Source of the DNA: Selenomonas sp.
Lineage (GTDB): Bacteria > Bacillota > Negativicutes > Selenomonadales > Selenomonadaceae
Length of the DNA stretch: 27,900 nt
Reading direction: 5' to 3'
Assembly: GCA_015265235.1 (NCBI GenBank)
Contig: JABZYJ010000009.1
Location: 1 to 27,900, forward strand
Every line of letters begins with the position of its first letter. Position 1 is the first letter of the stretch. The translations under genes were made by a program, and so were the position numbers. The notes below the pieces were generated by a model. That model saw nothing but the letters and a program-made list of their open reading frames with translations. It was not told where the DNA came from and did no database searches. Below are positions 1 through 7,718 of this stretch, one piece after another.

Positions 1-357
1 GTGCGCGTGACGCGTCGCCTCGACATGAAAGGTGATGATGTCCGCCCCTGCGCGCGCAAAACTCTCAATGTGTGTCTCTGGGTGCTCGACCATCAGATGC
101 ACGTCAAAGACCGCCTTGGACACCTTGCGCAGACTCTCGACCACACATGCACCCATCGTGATATTCGGCACAAACGTCCCGTCCATCACATCGATGTGGA
201 TGTACTCTGCTCCCGCTTCCTCGACGCGGCGCACCTCTGCCCCGAGATTCGCAAAATCCGCCGAGAGGATGGACGGCGCAACAATCGTTGGACGCGCAAC
301 GTGGATATGCTCCTCTTCCTCCATCATCTCTTCTTCGTATTCGTGTTCATGTGCCAT
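1..357 (-). CDS. rpe: Ribulose-phosphate 3-epimerase (3' end cut off by window edge)
   Basis: Interconverts ribulose-5-phosphate and xylulose-5-phosphate in the pentose phosphate pathway; cytosolic TIM barrel. The first 119 codons are visible and the frame is still open at the edge. Family signatures are clear: APSILSADF (about residues 28-35), IHIDVMDG with metal ligands H54 and D56 (D56 also catalytic), and DVHLMV with H87. The start is supported by an AGGAG 8 nt upstream, which overlaps the end of rsgA. Odd feature: about 20 residues rich in Glu and His (MAHEHEYEEE, then MMEEEEHIHV) precede the usual family start. A purine-rich stretch before M11/M12 could also serve as an internal ribosome site. 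The rsgA-rpe order matches Bacillus. Identity is secure; the role of the extension is unknown. Confidence 0.95.
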   Translation of the reverse strand, partial: MAHEHEYEEEMMEEEEHIHVARPTIVAPSILSADFANLGAEVRRVEEAGAEYIHIDVMDGTFVPNITMGACVVESLRKVSKAVFDVHLMVEHPETHIESFARAGADIITFHVEATRHAH

Positions 358-368
358 GGATCTGTCTC

Positions 369-1238
369 CTATTTTCTAGCCGACCGAATTTCTTTGAGCA
401 GTGCGATGTAGGCATCGTACCGCTCACACGCGAGCCGCCCCTCCTCTGCCGCCGCCTTGACGGCACAGTCCGGCTCATGACTGTGGCTGCACGGCGTAAA
501 GCGGCAGCCCGGAAAATGCAGGAACTCAGGAAAGCAGTCCGCGAGGTCGTCCGCTGCGACGCCCGTCAGTTCCTGCTGCGTAAAGCCCGGCGTATCGACG
601 ACATAGCCGCCCACAAAGGGAAGGAGTTCGGCGCGGCGCGTCGTATGCCGCCCGCGTCCGATTTTCTCACTGACCGCACCCACCGCCAGACCGAGGGACG
701 AATCCATCGCATTGAGCAGGGAGGATTTTCCTGCACCCGACGGTCCCGCAAAGACGGTGATCTCACCGCTCAGTCTTTCCCTCAGTGCCGCAATGCCCGT
801 CCCCTCTGCTGCCGAAACAGGAAGGACAGGATACCCCGCCGCTTCGTACGGCGCGCAGAGGTGCGCTGCTGCCTCCCCGTCGATCAGGTCAATCTTATTG
901 ATGCAGAGTACGATGCTTTGTATGCCGCTGTGCTCGGCAAGCACGAGAAAGCGACTGACGACGAGCGGATGCGGGTCGGGTGACGCCGCCGCCACAGTGA
1001 TGACGATCTGCGTGAGGTTCGCCACGCGCGGGCGCGCGAGGAGGGACGTACGCGGCTCCGCCCCCTCGATCACGCCTTCACCGTCTGTGCCGCACACTAC
1101 GCGCACAACATCGCCGGGAAGCAGTGCATCCCGCCCGCGCATACTCTTGCCGCGCAGCTTACAGAGCATCTCCGTACCATCCACAGAGACGTGGACGACA
1201 CTGTTGTAGACCTTCAGAATCCGTCCGTACTGATGCAC
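369..1238 (-). CDS. rsgA: Ribosome small subunit-dependent GTPase RsgA
   Basis: Circularly permuted GTPase that helps late maturation of the 30S subunit. An N-terminal OB-fold (about 1-70) is followed by the permuted G domain. G4 NKID (114-117) comes before G1 GPSGAGKSS (165-173), a G2-like HTT (198-200) and G3 DTPG (215-218). The C-terminal zinc site is C245, C250, H252 and C258. The 289-residue length is usual. It starts with GTG, 5 nt after a strong GGGAGG. It lies 10 nt after the kinase stop and 11 nt before rpe, as in the Bacillus prkC-rsgA-rpe order. In Bacillus and Staphylococcus RsgA (CpgA) is a known substrate of PrkC-type kinases, so the adjacency may be functional. No anomalies seen. 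Confidence 0.97.
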   Translation of the reverse strand: MHQYGRILKVYNSVVHVSVDGTEMLCKLRGKSMRGRDALLPGDVVRVVCGTDGEGVIEGAEPRTSLLARPRVANLTQIVITVAAASPDPHPLVVSRFLVLAEHSGIQSIVLCINKIDLIDGEAAAHLCAPYEAAGYPVLPVSAAEGTGIAALRERLSGEITVFAGPSGAGKSSLLNAMDSSLGLAVGAVSEKIGRGRHTTRRAELLPFVGGYVVDTPGFTQQELTGVAADDLADCFPEFLHFPGCRFTPCSHSHEPDCAVKAAAEEGRLACERYDAYIALLKEIRSARK

Positions 1239-1248
1239 AGCCGCCTCC

Positions 1249-3006
1249 CTACTCTGTCTTTTCCGTCTGGATGCGTCGTCCCGCAGGGTCTTTATCGCCC
1301 TTCTTCGGTTCGCTGTTTTTCCCGCTGCTCTTCGTCTCAGCGCCCTTGCCGCTTGAAACGGTCAGGCGCACGGCTGTGCCGGCCTCTGTCTCGGCCCCCG
1401 CCGCAGGCGACTGACGGATGACCGTCCCCTCTGCCTGCGTGCTCGTTTCCTCCGACGTGCCGCCGACCTTCAGGCCGCTGCCCTCCAGCATCGCGCGTGC
1501 GCGGTCAAGCGGGACGCCCTGCACATCGGGAACAGCAACCTTCTTGACCTTCTGCCCCTTGCTGACGGTGATATCAACACTCTGCCCCTTGCTGATGCGC
1601 GACCCGCTGCGCGGATCCTGCGAAATGACCGTGCCGCTGTCCTCATCCGAATACGTCTCGTATGCCGAGCCGAGGCGCAGCCCCATCTTTTCGAGCTTGC
1701 TGATGGCGTCTTCCTTTTTCAGTCCGCGCAGGTTCGGCATCTCAATCTCTTCGCCGCCCTTGCTGACGTAGATGGTGACTGTGCGCTCTTCCTTGACCGT
1801 CATGCCCGCCTCGGGTGTCTGTGAAACAACGATGCCGACGGGCACAGACGCATCATAGGTCTCCGCCACGGTGACACGCAGATGCTGATCCTCGAGGATC
1901 TGACGTGCGAGCGTCAGCTGTTTTCCCGTCACATCGGGCACAGTGACCTCGACTGAGCTCCAGAACTTGCCGAAACTGAGGAAAAAGCCGGTGAAAAAGC
2001 CCAAGAGAAGAACGAGGACAATGCCGAACTTAAACTTCTTTTTCTGATAGAACGGCCGCTCATTCACCGGTACGGGTTCCGTATTATCCTCCACCGGCAC
2101 GGCGGCGTGAATCTCCTGTGCCTCCTGCGGGCTGAGGACGCGCGTCGCATCCGGATCAAAGGCGGGGACGGCGGTCGTCTGATCGCCGCGCAGCAGCTGC
2201 TCCGTATGGGCGATATCCGCCGCAAGGGTGCTGCTGTCCGGCCGCTGGGCGGGATCCTTCGCCATCATGCGGGCCACGAGGGCCTCAACGACGGGAGGAA
2301 TGCCGGGCACGAGGCGGCGAAGCGGCTGCGGCTCCTCCTCGAGATGCTTGCGCGCAATGCTCACCGCCGTATTGCCGTCAAAGGGAATATGCCCCGAGAG
2401 CATCTCATAGAGGACAACGCCGAGGGAGTACACGTCGGACTTCGGCGTGATGATCGTGCCGCGTGCCTGCTCCGGGGAGAAGTAGTGCACTGAGCCCATG
2501 ATGTTGTCGTTGTAGGTCATGGTGGACTCGGTGACCGCGCGCGCAATGCCGAAATCCGCCACCTTGACATTTCCGTCGGGCATGACGAGGATGTTGTGCG
2601 GCTTGATGTCGCAGTGCACGAGATTGTTCGCGTGCGCCTGTGCCAGAGCACCGGCAATCTGTTTTGCTATGTGGAGTGCCTGTGCCACAGGCAGCGCGCC
2701 CTCTTCCTTGATGCGTTCCTTCAGCGTACGCCCCGGCACATATTCCATGACGATGTAGTGACGCCCTTCGGCGACACCGACATCGTAGACATTGACGATG
2801 TTGGGATGCGTAATGCGCGCAGCAGCCTTTGCCTCGCGCTGGAAGCGTCCGATGAACTCCGTGTCGTGCTCATACTGCTGATGCAGGATCTTTACGGCAA
2901 CCGTGCGCTCCAGGAGCTGATCTTTCGCCCGATAGACATCTGCCATGCCGCCGCTGCCTACGAGCATCTCCAGTGCGTAGCGTCCATCCAAGACACGCTC
3001 GACCAT
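1249..3006 (-). CDS. prkC: PASTA-domain Ser/Thr protein kinase (PrkC/PknB type)
   Basis: Membrane receptor kinase that senses peptidoglycan or lipid II through extracytoplasmic PASTA repeats and phosphorylates division, wall and translation proteins. Kinase domain about 8-270: G-loop GSGGMADVY (17-25), K39, catalytic loop with D133, DFG (151-153), SPEQAR (177-182), and a Ser/Thr-rich activation loop (159-164). A juxtamembrane linker and one membrane segment (about 327-346) follow. Then come three PASTA repeats (about 353-417, 420-485, 489-553) and a Lys/Ser/Glu-rich tail. The residue before the catalytic Asp is Cys132 instead of Arg, so this is a non-RD kinase. ATG start with AGGAGG 7 nt upstream. 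It follows pbpA after 53 nt containing a short hairpin. Its phosphatase and two FHA proteins lie upstream in the same direction. Confidence 0.97.
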   Translation of the reverse strand: MVERVLDGRYALEMLVGSGGMADVYRAKDQLLERTVAVKILHQQYEHDTEFIGRFQREAKAAARITHPNIVNVYDVGVAEGRHYIVMEYVPGRTLKERIKEEGALPVAQALHIAKQIAGALAQAHANNLVHCDIKPHNILVMPDGNVKVADFGIARAVTESTMTYNDNIMGSVHYFSPEQARGTIITPKSDVYSLGVVLYEMLSGHIPFDGNTAVSIARKHLEEEPQPLRRLVPGIPPVVEALVARMMAKDPAQRPDSSTLAADIAHTEQLLRGDQTTAVPAFDPDATRVLSPQEAQEIHAAVPVEDNTEPVPVNERPFYQKKKFKFGIVLVLLLGFFTGFFLSFGKFWSSVEVTVPDVTGKQLTLARQILEDQHLRVTVAETYDASVPVGIVVSQTPEAGMTVKEERTVTIYVSKGGEEIEMPNLRGLKKEDAISKLEKMGLRLGSAYETYSDEDSGTVISQDPRSGSRISKGQSVDITVSKGQKVKKVAVPDVQGVPLDRARAMLEGSGLKVGGTSEETSTQAEGTVIRQSPAAGAETEAGTAVRLTVSSGKGAETKSSGKNSEPKKGDKDPAGRRIQTEKTE

Positions 3007-3022
3007 GTTTGTTCCTCCTATC

Positions 3023-3043
3023 GCCTCTGCCTATAGGGGAGGC
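3023..3043 (-). other. Short hairpin between the PBP and kinase genes
   Basis: The only gap above 11 nt inside the FHA-to-rpe block holds a 5-bp inverted repeat (GCCTC/GAGGC). It encloses the palindrome CCTATAGG, just before the kinase ribosome site. There is no T-tract, so it is not a classical terminator. It might be an mRNA processing or stability element, or chance. Confidence 0.3.
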
Positions 3044-3059
3044 TCGATTCATGAGAGCG

Positions 3060-4463
3060 TCAGCCCTCGAAATATGTACGTATGATCTGACGGGCGATGC
3101 CCGCTGCGGCTCTGCCGCCGAAGCCGCCCTCCTCCACGAGGACGGAGAGGACGATCTTGCGGCCGCCGCGCTCTGCCGACCCGATGAACCATGCGTGATC
3201 CGTACCGGTGGCGTTCTCCGCCGTACCGGTCTTGCCCGTCACACGCACGCCCGCGACATCCGCCGCCGTACCTGTCCCGGAGGCGACAACCCCCGCCATG
3301 TCCCCGTCGATGATGCCCGCACGCTCGGGTGTCGTCGCCGTGCGCCATACCTTTGGGCTGGATGTCTCAAGTGCGATTCCGCTCGTCGTCAGGACGGCAT
3401 CCACGAGGTAGGGCTGCATGATGCGCCCGCCGTTTGCGAACGCATCGGCAACGAGTGCCATCTGCAGCGGCGTGACGAGCAGTTGCCCCTGCCCGAAGCC
3501 GAGCTGAGCGATCTCCCCATCACTCAGCCCGTGCAAGGTGGGAACGTGTGCCACCGCCATGGAAACCTCCGGCGCGTTCAGCTCTGCTCCGATCCCGAAA
3601 CGGTCAAAGGCATCGCTGAGCCCCTTGTCCCCCATGCGCATGGCGAGGGTCGCAAAGGTGATATTGCACGATTCGCGCATGGCATCCGCCAGACGCAGAC
3701 GCCCGTGTACCTCGCCGTGCGGCTCATGCAGGACATAGTCCCTGCCGATCGCGAGCTCACCCGTGCAGTCGAAGATCTCGTCCGTCGTCGTGACGCCCGT
3801 GGCGAGCGCCGCATCGGCGACCAAGGTCTTGAAGGTCGAGCCGGGCGGGTAGAGCCCCTGCGCGGCACGATTGACGAGCGGGCTGTCCGCACGCGACGAG
3901 AGCGTATCCCATGAGCGCTCGGTCACGGACGGGTCAAAGGACGGCGTACTCACCATCGCTAGGAGGGCGCCCGTCTCCGCATCCATCACGACGACGGCAC
4001 CACGGTGCTCGCCGAGAGCACGATACGCAGTCTGCGAGAGCTCCGCATCGACGGTGAGGCGGACATCATAGCCCGCATCGGCGCGGAGCAGGGTGCGCAG
4101 CGGCCCCATGCCCGCGACATCGTTCGTCACGCCGCTGAGCGGCGTCCCCTCCGTCTGTTCGATGCCCGTCGCCCCATGACGATCCGTGCGGTACCCCGTC
4201 ACAGGGGCGAGCACAGCGCCATAGGGATAGGAGCGGTTTCCTGCGGCATCGCTCTCCGCGAGAACGCGCCCCGTATGATCGAGGATGCGCCCGCGCCGTA
4301 TATCCTCCTCCATGAGGGCAGAGCGCATATTGAGCGGATGCGCGGCGAGCGACGCGCCGTCCCACACGGAAATCTTGACCAGATAGAGGATCTGGACGGC
4401 GATGAGGACGAGGAGGCAGGCTGCCGCCGCGGCGATATGGCGGCGCATTTTTCCATCCGTCAT
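3060..4463 (-). CDS. Class B penicillin-binding protein, PbpA-type transpeptidase
   Basis: Peptidoglycan DD-transpeptidase that cross-links strands made by its SEDS partner; periplasmic, with an N-terminal anchor. One membrane segment (about 9-30), a short dimerisation region, then the transpeptidase domain with all three motifs: STFK (S209, K212), SCN (265-267) and KTGT (411-414). At 467 residues it is much shorter than FtsI or PBP2 (about 600-700) and close to actinobacterial PbpA. The start at 4463 is chosen because its ATG overlaps the RodA stop as ATGA and sits just before the anchor; the same frame stays open further upstream but only inside the RodA gene. The SEDS neighbour and kinase neighbour match the mycobacterial rodA-pbpA-pknAB order. 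A role in elongation or septation cannot be decided from sequence. Confidence 0.93.
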   Translation of the reverse strand: MTDGKMRRHIAAAAACLLVLIAVQILYLVKISVWDGASLAAHPLNMRSALMEEDIRRGRILDHTGRVLAESDAAGNRSYPYGAVLAPVTGYRTDRHGATGIEQTEGTPLSGVTNDVAGMGPLRTLLRADAGYDVRLTVDAELSQTAYRALGEHRGAVVVMDAETGALLAMVSTPSFDPSVTERSWDTLSSRADSPLVNRAAQGLYPPGSTFKTLVADAALATGVTTTDEIFDCTGELAIGRDYVLHEPHGEVHGRLRLADAMRESCNITFATLAMRMGDKGLSDAFDRFGIGAELNAPEVSMAVAHVPTLHGLSDGEIAQLGFGQGQLLVTPLQMALVADAFANGGRIMQPYLVDAVLTTSGIALETSSPKVWRTATTPERAGIIDGDMAGVVASGTGTAADVAGVRVTGKTGTAENATGTDHAWFIGSAERGGRKIVLSVLVEEGGFGGRAAAGIARQIIRTYFEG

Positions 4464-5731
4464 GATGCCGCCTCCTTGCGCGGGGCAGAGAGCGCAGTCA
4501 GAATCCCGAGGAAGACAAAACTCGCCGCCATCGAGCTGCCCCCGTAACTGACAAACGGCAGGGTAATGCCCGTCAGGGGCAGGAGCTTCGTGACACCCGC
4601 CACGATGATGAACGCCTGCAGCAGGAGCGCGACCGCAGCCCCCGCAGCGAGCAGCGTCTCTTCCATCCGCGTCTGCCGCAGCGCGATCTGAATGCCGCGC
4701 CAAAAGAGCAGCGCATACGCCATGAGGACAAAAACGGCACCGATCAGCCCAAATTCCTCGGCAATCGCCGAAAAGATAAAATCGGTGTGCACCTCGGGGA
4801 TGAGCCCGGGATGACCTTCGGAGAGCCCTGTCCCCCAGACGCCGCCGCTGCCGATGGCAAAGAGGGATTGGACGATCTGATACGACATCCCGTTGGGATC
4901 TGCCCACGGGTGCATCCAGATATCAAAGCGCACGCGCACGTGCCCAAAGAGCATATAGCTGAGTGCCGCCGCAGCCAGAATGAACACGCCGGCGAGGAAC
5001 ACATACGACTTGCGCCCCGTCCCCATATAGGTCATGACCACTGCCATACCGAAGAAAAAGAGCGCCGCGCCGAGGTCATGTGCAATGACAAACATCAGCA
5101 CCGAGAGCCCCCAGAGTGCCACGAGCGGCGCGATAAAGCGCACGGGCGGCAGATGAAGAAAGGCAACGCGGCGCGCCGGCAGGGTCAGCACGGCATGATG
5201 ATCGGCAAGATACGCCGCGAGGAATAATACGAGAAGGATTTTTCCGAACTCCGAGGGCTGCACAGAGAACGCGCCGAATACCAGCCAGTTCTTATTGCCG
5301 CCAATGGAGACGCCAAAGAGCAGCGGCAGGAGCAGAACGATGGTCGTCGCTGCACCGAGCACATAGGGATAGGCGAGCATCCGACGCAGCCGTGCCCAAA
5401 AGAGGAGCACCAGCATCCACGCGGCGGTGCCGACACATGCCCAGCGCAGCTGTGCGGCAAAGAGATCGGGCTTCAGCCGCGCCACCTCGATGAGCCCCAC
5501 AGCAAGAAGTGTGTAGGCAAGGGCAAGCGGCACCGTGTCCAGATGACGCCGCGCCGCCAAGATGTACCCCGCCGCACCACAGAGAACGAGGACGCCAAGA
5601 TCGGGCAGATAGGGCAGATCTCGCTGCCAGTCAAAATGCCACCCCGGCTGTCCCGCCCCATGCTTCAGCAGGAGAACACCAAGCCCGCAGAGGAGAATGC
5701 CCAGCGGGGCGAGTCTCGTCTTCAGCATCAT
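4460..5731 (-). CDS. SEDS peptidoglycan glycosyltransferase (RodA/FtsW/SpoVE family)
   Basis: Polytopic glycosyltransferase that polymerises lipid II and works as a pair with a class B PBP. About ten hydrophobic segments span its 423 residues. The family signatures are GGNKNWL (144-150), QPSEFGK (158-164), IPEVHTDFIF (311-320) and the C-terminal GITLPFVSYGGSS (388-400). The conserved Asp in the HTDF loop (D317) is in the region that holds the catalytic Asp of characterised SEDS proteins. Its stop overlaps the PBP start (ATGA) and its own start overlaps the phosphatase stop (ATGA), so the three genes are probably translationally coupled. Two tandem ATGs (5731, 5728) are possible starts. Calling it RodA rather than FtsW rests only on synteny with the actinobacterial locus. 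Confidence 0.93.
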   Translation of the reverse strand: MMLKTRLAPLGILLCGLGVLLLKHGAGQPGWHFDWQRDLPYLPDLGVLVLCGAAGYILAARRHLDTVPLALAYTLLAVGLIEVARLKPDLFAAQLRWACVGTAAWMLVLLFWARLRRMLAYPYVLGAATTIVLLLPLLFGVSIGGNKNWLVFGAFSVQPSEFGKILLVLFLAAYLADHHAVLTLPARRVAFLHLPPVRFIAPLVALWGLSVLMFVIAHDLGAALFFFGMAVVMTYMGTGRKSYVFLAGVFILAAAALSYMLFGHVRVRFDIWMHPWADPNGMSYQIVQSLFAIGSGGVWGTGLSEGHPGLIPEVHTDFIFSAIAEEFGLIGAVFVLMAYALLFWRGIQIALRQTRMEETLLAAGAAVALLLQAFIIVAGVTKLLPLTGITLPFVSYGGSSMAASFVFLGILTALSAPRKEAAS

Positions 5732-6441
5732 GACGGATCACAGGCGATGACAATCGCCGTCACATTGTCCGTCCCGCCCGCATCGAGGGCACGCTCCACC
5801 ATCTGCCGCGCTGCATCGTCGGGATTCCCGCCGAGCAGCGCACACAGATCCGCATCCTCCACCATATTGGTCAGACCGTCCGTGGCGAGGAGGAAGCGGT
5901 CTCCTGCCATCACGGGGAACGTATCTCCATCCACGTGCAGGCGCTCCTCGACCCCGACGGCACGCAGCAGATAGTTCTTGCGCGGATGATGCTGCGCCTC
6001 CGCCTCGCTCAGTTCCCCACGGGCAACCAATTCCTCCACGTAGGAGTGATCGCGCGAAATCCTGCGCAGCGCCCCGGCGCGCAGGAGATAGAGACGGCTG
6101 TCACCGACGTGTGCATAGCACGCCGTCTGCGCCTCCTCGTCGATATGGAGCACCGTCGCCGTCGAGCCCATCCCCTCATAGGCGGAGTTCTTGGCGGCCG
6201 CATCCAGCACCTGCTGATTGGCGCGCAGGACGGCACTCTTGAGCGCTGCCGTGTCAATGGGCTCTCCGGCATTTGCCATATCATGCACAGCGGCGACGAC
6301 GATGCGGCTGGCTACCTCGCCTGCCGCGTGTCCGCCGAGCCCATCCGCCACGACGTAGACAGCGGGCGAAAAGACGCCGCAGCTGTCCTCGTTCGATGTG
6401 CGCACGCGTCCGATGTCCGATGCGCTTGAAACCTCGATCAT
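5728..6441 (-). CDS. prpC: PP2C-family Ser/Thr phosphatase (Stp/PrpC/PstP)
   Basis: Metal-dependent phosphatase that reverses phosphorylation by the PASTA kinase. The 237 residues carry the full PP2C set: SDIGRVRTSNED (8-19), VVADGLGGHAAGE (30-42, metal ligand D33), GMGSTA (90-95), AHVGDSRLYL (110-119), ISRDHS (128-133), LATDGL (185-190, D188) and GGTDNVT (222-228, D225). The frame extends 17 codons further upstream. The start at 6441 was chosen because MIEVSSASD matches family N-termini, an AGAGG lies just upstream, and the FHA gene stops 4 nt before it. It lacks a membrane segment, unlike mycobacterial PstP, and is the short cytosolic form typical of Firmicutes. It ends in an ATGA overlap with the SEDS gene. 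Confidence 0.96.
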   Translation of the reverse strand: MIEVSSASDIGRVRTSNEDSCGVFSPAVYVVADGLGGHAAGEVASRIVVAAVHDMANAGEPIDTAALKSAVLRANQQVLDAAAKNSAYEGMGSTATVLHIDEEAQTACYAHVGDSRLYLLRAGALRRISRDHSYVEELVARGELSEAEAQHHPRKNYLLRAVGVEERLHVDGDTFPVMAGDRFLLATDGLTNMVEDADLCALLGGNPDDAARQMVERALDAGGTDNVTAIVIACDPS

Positions 6442-6445
6442 GTAT

Positions 6446-6883
6446 TTACCTCTCAAACCGCAGCGACACAGCACCGATGCGCAGGACATCACCCGCGCGC
6501 AGATAGGCGCGCCCGCTGAGCTGACCGTCGTTCAGATACGTGTGATTCCGACTGCCGAGATCCTCTGCGATATACGCGTTCTCGCGCTGATAAATCAGGA
6601 CATGATGATGCGAGACGAAGCTGTCGTCAAGAACGATGTCATTGTCCGGACTGCGCCCAATGGACAGCTCATGCCCCACGGGATAACGCCGTCCCGCCAG
6701 CCCCTCGCCGGCAAGCACGACAAGTGCCGCCCCGACGGTCTGCGCCGGCGTGTGCGATGCGCGTATATCGGCACGCAGCGCCGTGAACATCTGCCGCCCA
6801 AGATGCAGGACGGCATAGGCGAGCCAGAGCAGCGCACCGTATTCTAGGACAACGCGCAGTGCTTTCAGAACCAGTGCCGGCAT
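6446..6883 (-). CDS. Membrane-anchored FHA protein (FhaB-like)
   Basis: FHA domains bind phosphothreonine peptides, so this is a probable adaptor that recruits kinase targets to the membrane. Its 145 residues consist of a hydrophobic N-terminal segment (about 3-30), a linker, and a single FHA domain (about 55-143) with IGRSPDND (75-82), SHHH (91-94) and GSRNHTYLN (110-118). The architecture and gene position match mycobacterial FhaB (FipA). One oddity: the usual Asn-Gly-Thr is Asn-His-Thr (113-115). The core Arg77, Ser91 and Asn113 are kept. The start codon overlaps the preceding stop as TGATG, and the stop is 4 nt from the phosphatase start. The function as adaptor is inferred from the family and context. 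Confidence 0.9.
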   Translation of the reverse strand: MPALVLKALRVVLEYGALLWLAYAVLHLGRQMFTALRADIRASHTPAQTVGAALVVLAGEGLAGRRYPVGHELSIGRSPDNDIVLDDSFVSHHHVLIYQRENAYIAEDLGSRNHTYLNDGQLSGRAYLRAGDVLRIGAVSLRFER

Positions 6884-7626
6884 CAGCGCACCTCATAGCG
6901 GAGCGCCGTCGTCCCGAGGCGGATCTCATCTCCATTCCTCAGGCACTGCATCTCTCTCCGCTCTCCGTTGATAAATGTACCGTTGCGGCTCTGCGCATCG
7001 TAGAGCACATGCCGATGCCGCTCGTAGGAAACCCACGCATGCACGCGGGAAATATTGCTGTCCGTCAGGATGAACTCATTGCGCGGCATCCGCCCCATAT
7101 AGATCTTGCGCTCGCCGAGCGGCATCACAACGCCCTCATCCGCCCCGCTGAGTACCGTGAGCTCCGCGAGCTCATGCTCGGGCGGCAGATCGAGACAACG
7201 TCCGTCGCGCAGGGATGGACGCTCAAGCACGATGGTCTGCGCGAGCGTGTCATGCGGAACGGCGTCGCTCGGCTCCGGTACGTGATCCTGCTGCATCCGC
7301 CCCACCAGACGATATGAACCCGCGCGCAGGGACGCGTCAACGTCAAACGAAATGCTGAGCCGCCCTTCCATATAGAGATCCTCACGGATGATACAGCGCT
7401 TGAGTGCCGTTCCCAGCTCATCCACCACACGGTGGGAACAGAGCCGCTGATAGTCCTCTGTCCCGAGAGAGATGATATACGCATTGGCAAGAGAGGCGCT
7501 GTTCTGGCGCTTCGCCTCTTTTTCCAGCCCCTTGATCAGTTCCACGGGTTCCAGATGACTGCTGAACTTGCGGTTAAAAAAACCTTCGATGTGATCCCCC
7601 AGAAACGATTCCACGCGATCCATCAT
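6883..7626 (-). CDS. FhaA-like protein: DUF3662 plus FHA domain
   Basis: In the mycobacterial homologue the N-terminal DUF3662 region and C-terminal FHA domain link kinase signalling to wall synthesis. Here the N-terminal domain is about 1-112 (FLGDHIEGFFNRKF, then LEPVELIKGLEKEA). A linker of about 113-155 follows, then an FHA domain (about 156-245) with MGRMPRNE (177-184), SRVHA (193-197), SRNGT (213-217) and FINGE (218-222). No membrane segment. The start at 7626 was chosen over one 15 codons upstream because an AAAGGAG (7638-7644) lies between them; the next ATG at 7623 is also possible. It is first of the FHA-phosphatase-SEDS-PBP-kinase block and follows a 92-nt A+T-rich gap with a candidate promoter. 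Confidence 0.91.
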   Translation of the reverse strand: MMDRVESFLGDHIEGFFNRKFSSHLEPVELIKGLEKEAKRQNSASLANAYIISLGTEDYQRLCSHRVVDELGTALKRCIIREDLYMEGRLSISFDVDASLRAGSYRLVGRMQQDHVPEPSDAVPHDTLAQTIVLERPSLRDGRCLDLPPEHELAELTVLSGADEGVVMPLGERKIYMGRMPRNEFILTDSNISRVHAWVSYERHRHVLYDAQSRNGTFINGERREMQCLRNGDEIRLGTTALRYEVR

Positions 7627-7637
7627 CGTGCATCGCT

Positions 7638-7644
7638 CTCCTTT
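7638..7644 (-). promoter_or_regulatory. Ribosome binding site that sets the fhaA-like start
   Basis: AAAGGAG lies 11 nt before the ATG at 7626. Because it falls inside the longer open frame, it argues against the upstream start and for the N-terminus MMDRVESF. Confidence 0.7.
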
Positions 7645-7694
7645 GGTCGCAAAGCACAGGAAAATCCACATGCTTCATACAAATTAACTTCTAT

Positions 7695-7703
7695 ATCATA
7701 GCA
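7695..7703 (-). promoter_or_regulatory. Candidate extended -10 promoter for the FHA-kinase block
   Basis: In the A+T-rich gap after rlmN the minus strand reads TGCTATGAT, an extended -10 element (TGn plus TATGAT, 5/6 of consensus). It lies about 70 nt before the fhaA-like start. No good -35 is seen. The rlmN stop is followed directly by TTTTTT, but I find no stem before it, so read-through from rlmN is likely too. This would let the FHA-phosphatase-kinase block be expressed separately from def-fmt-rsmB-rlmN. Confidence 0.5.
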
Positions 7704-7718
7704 TAAATCTTGAAAAAA

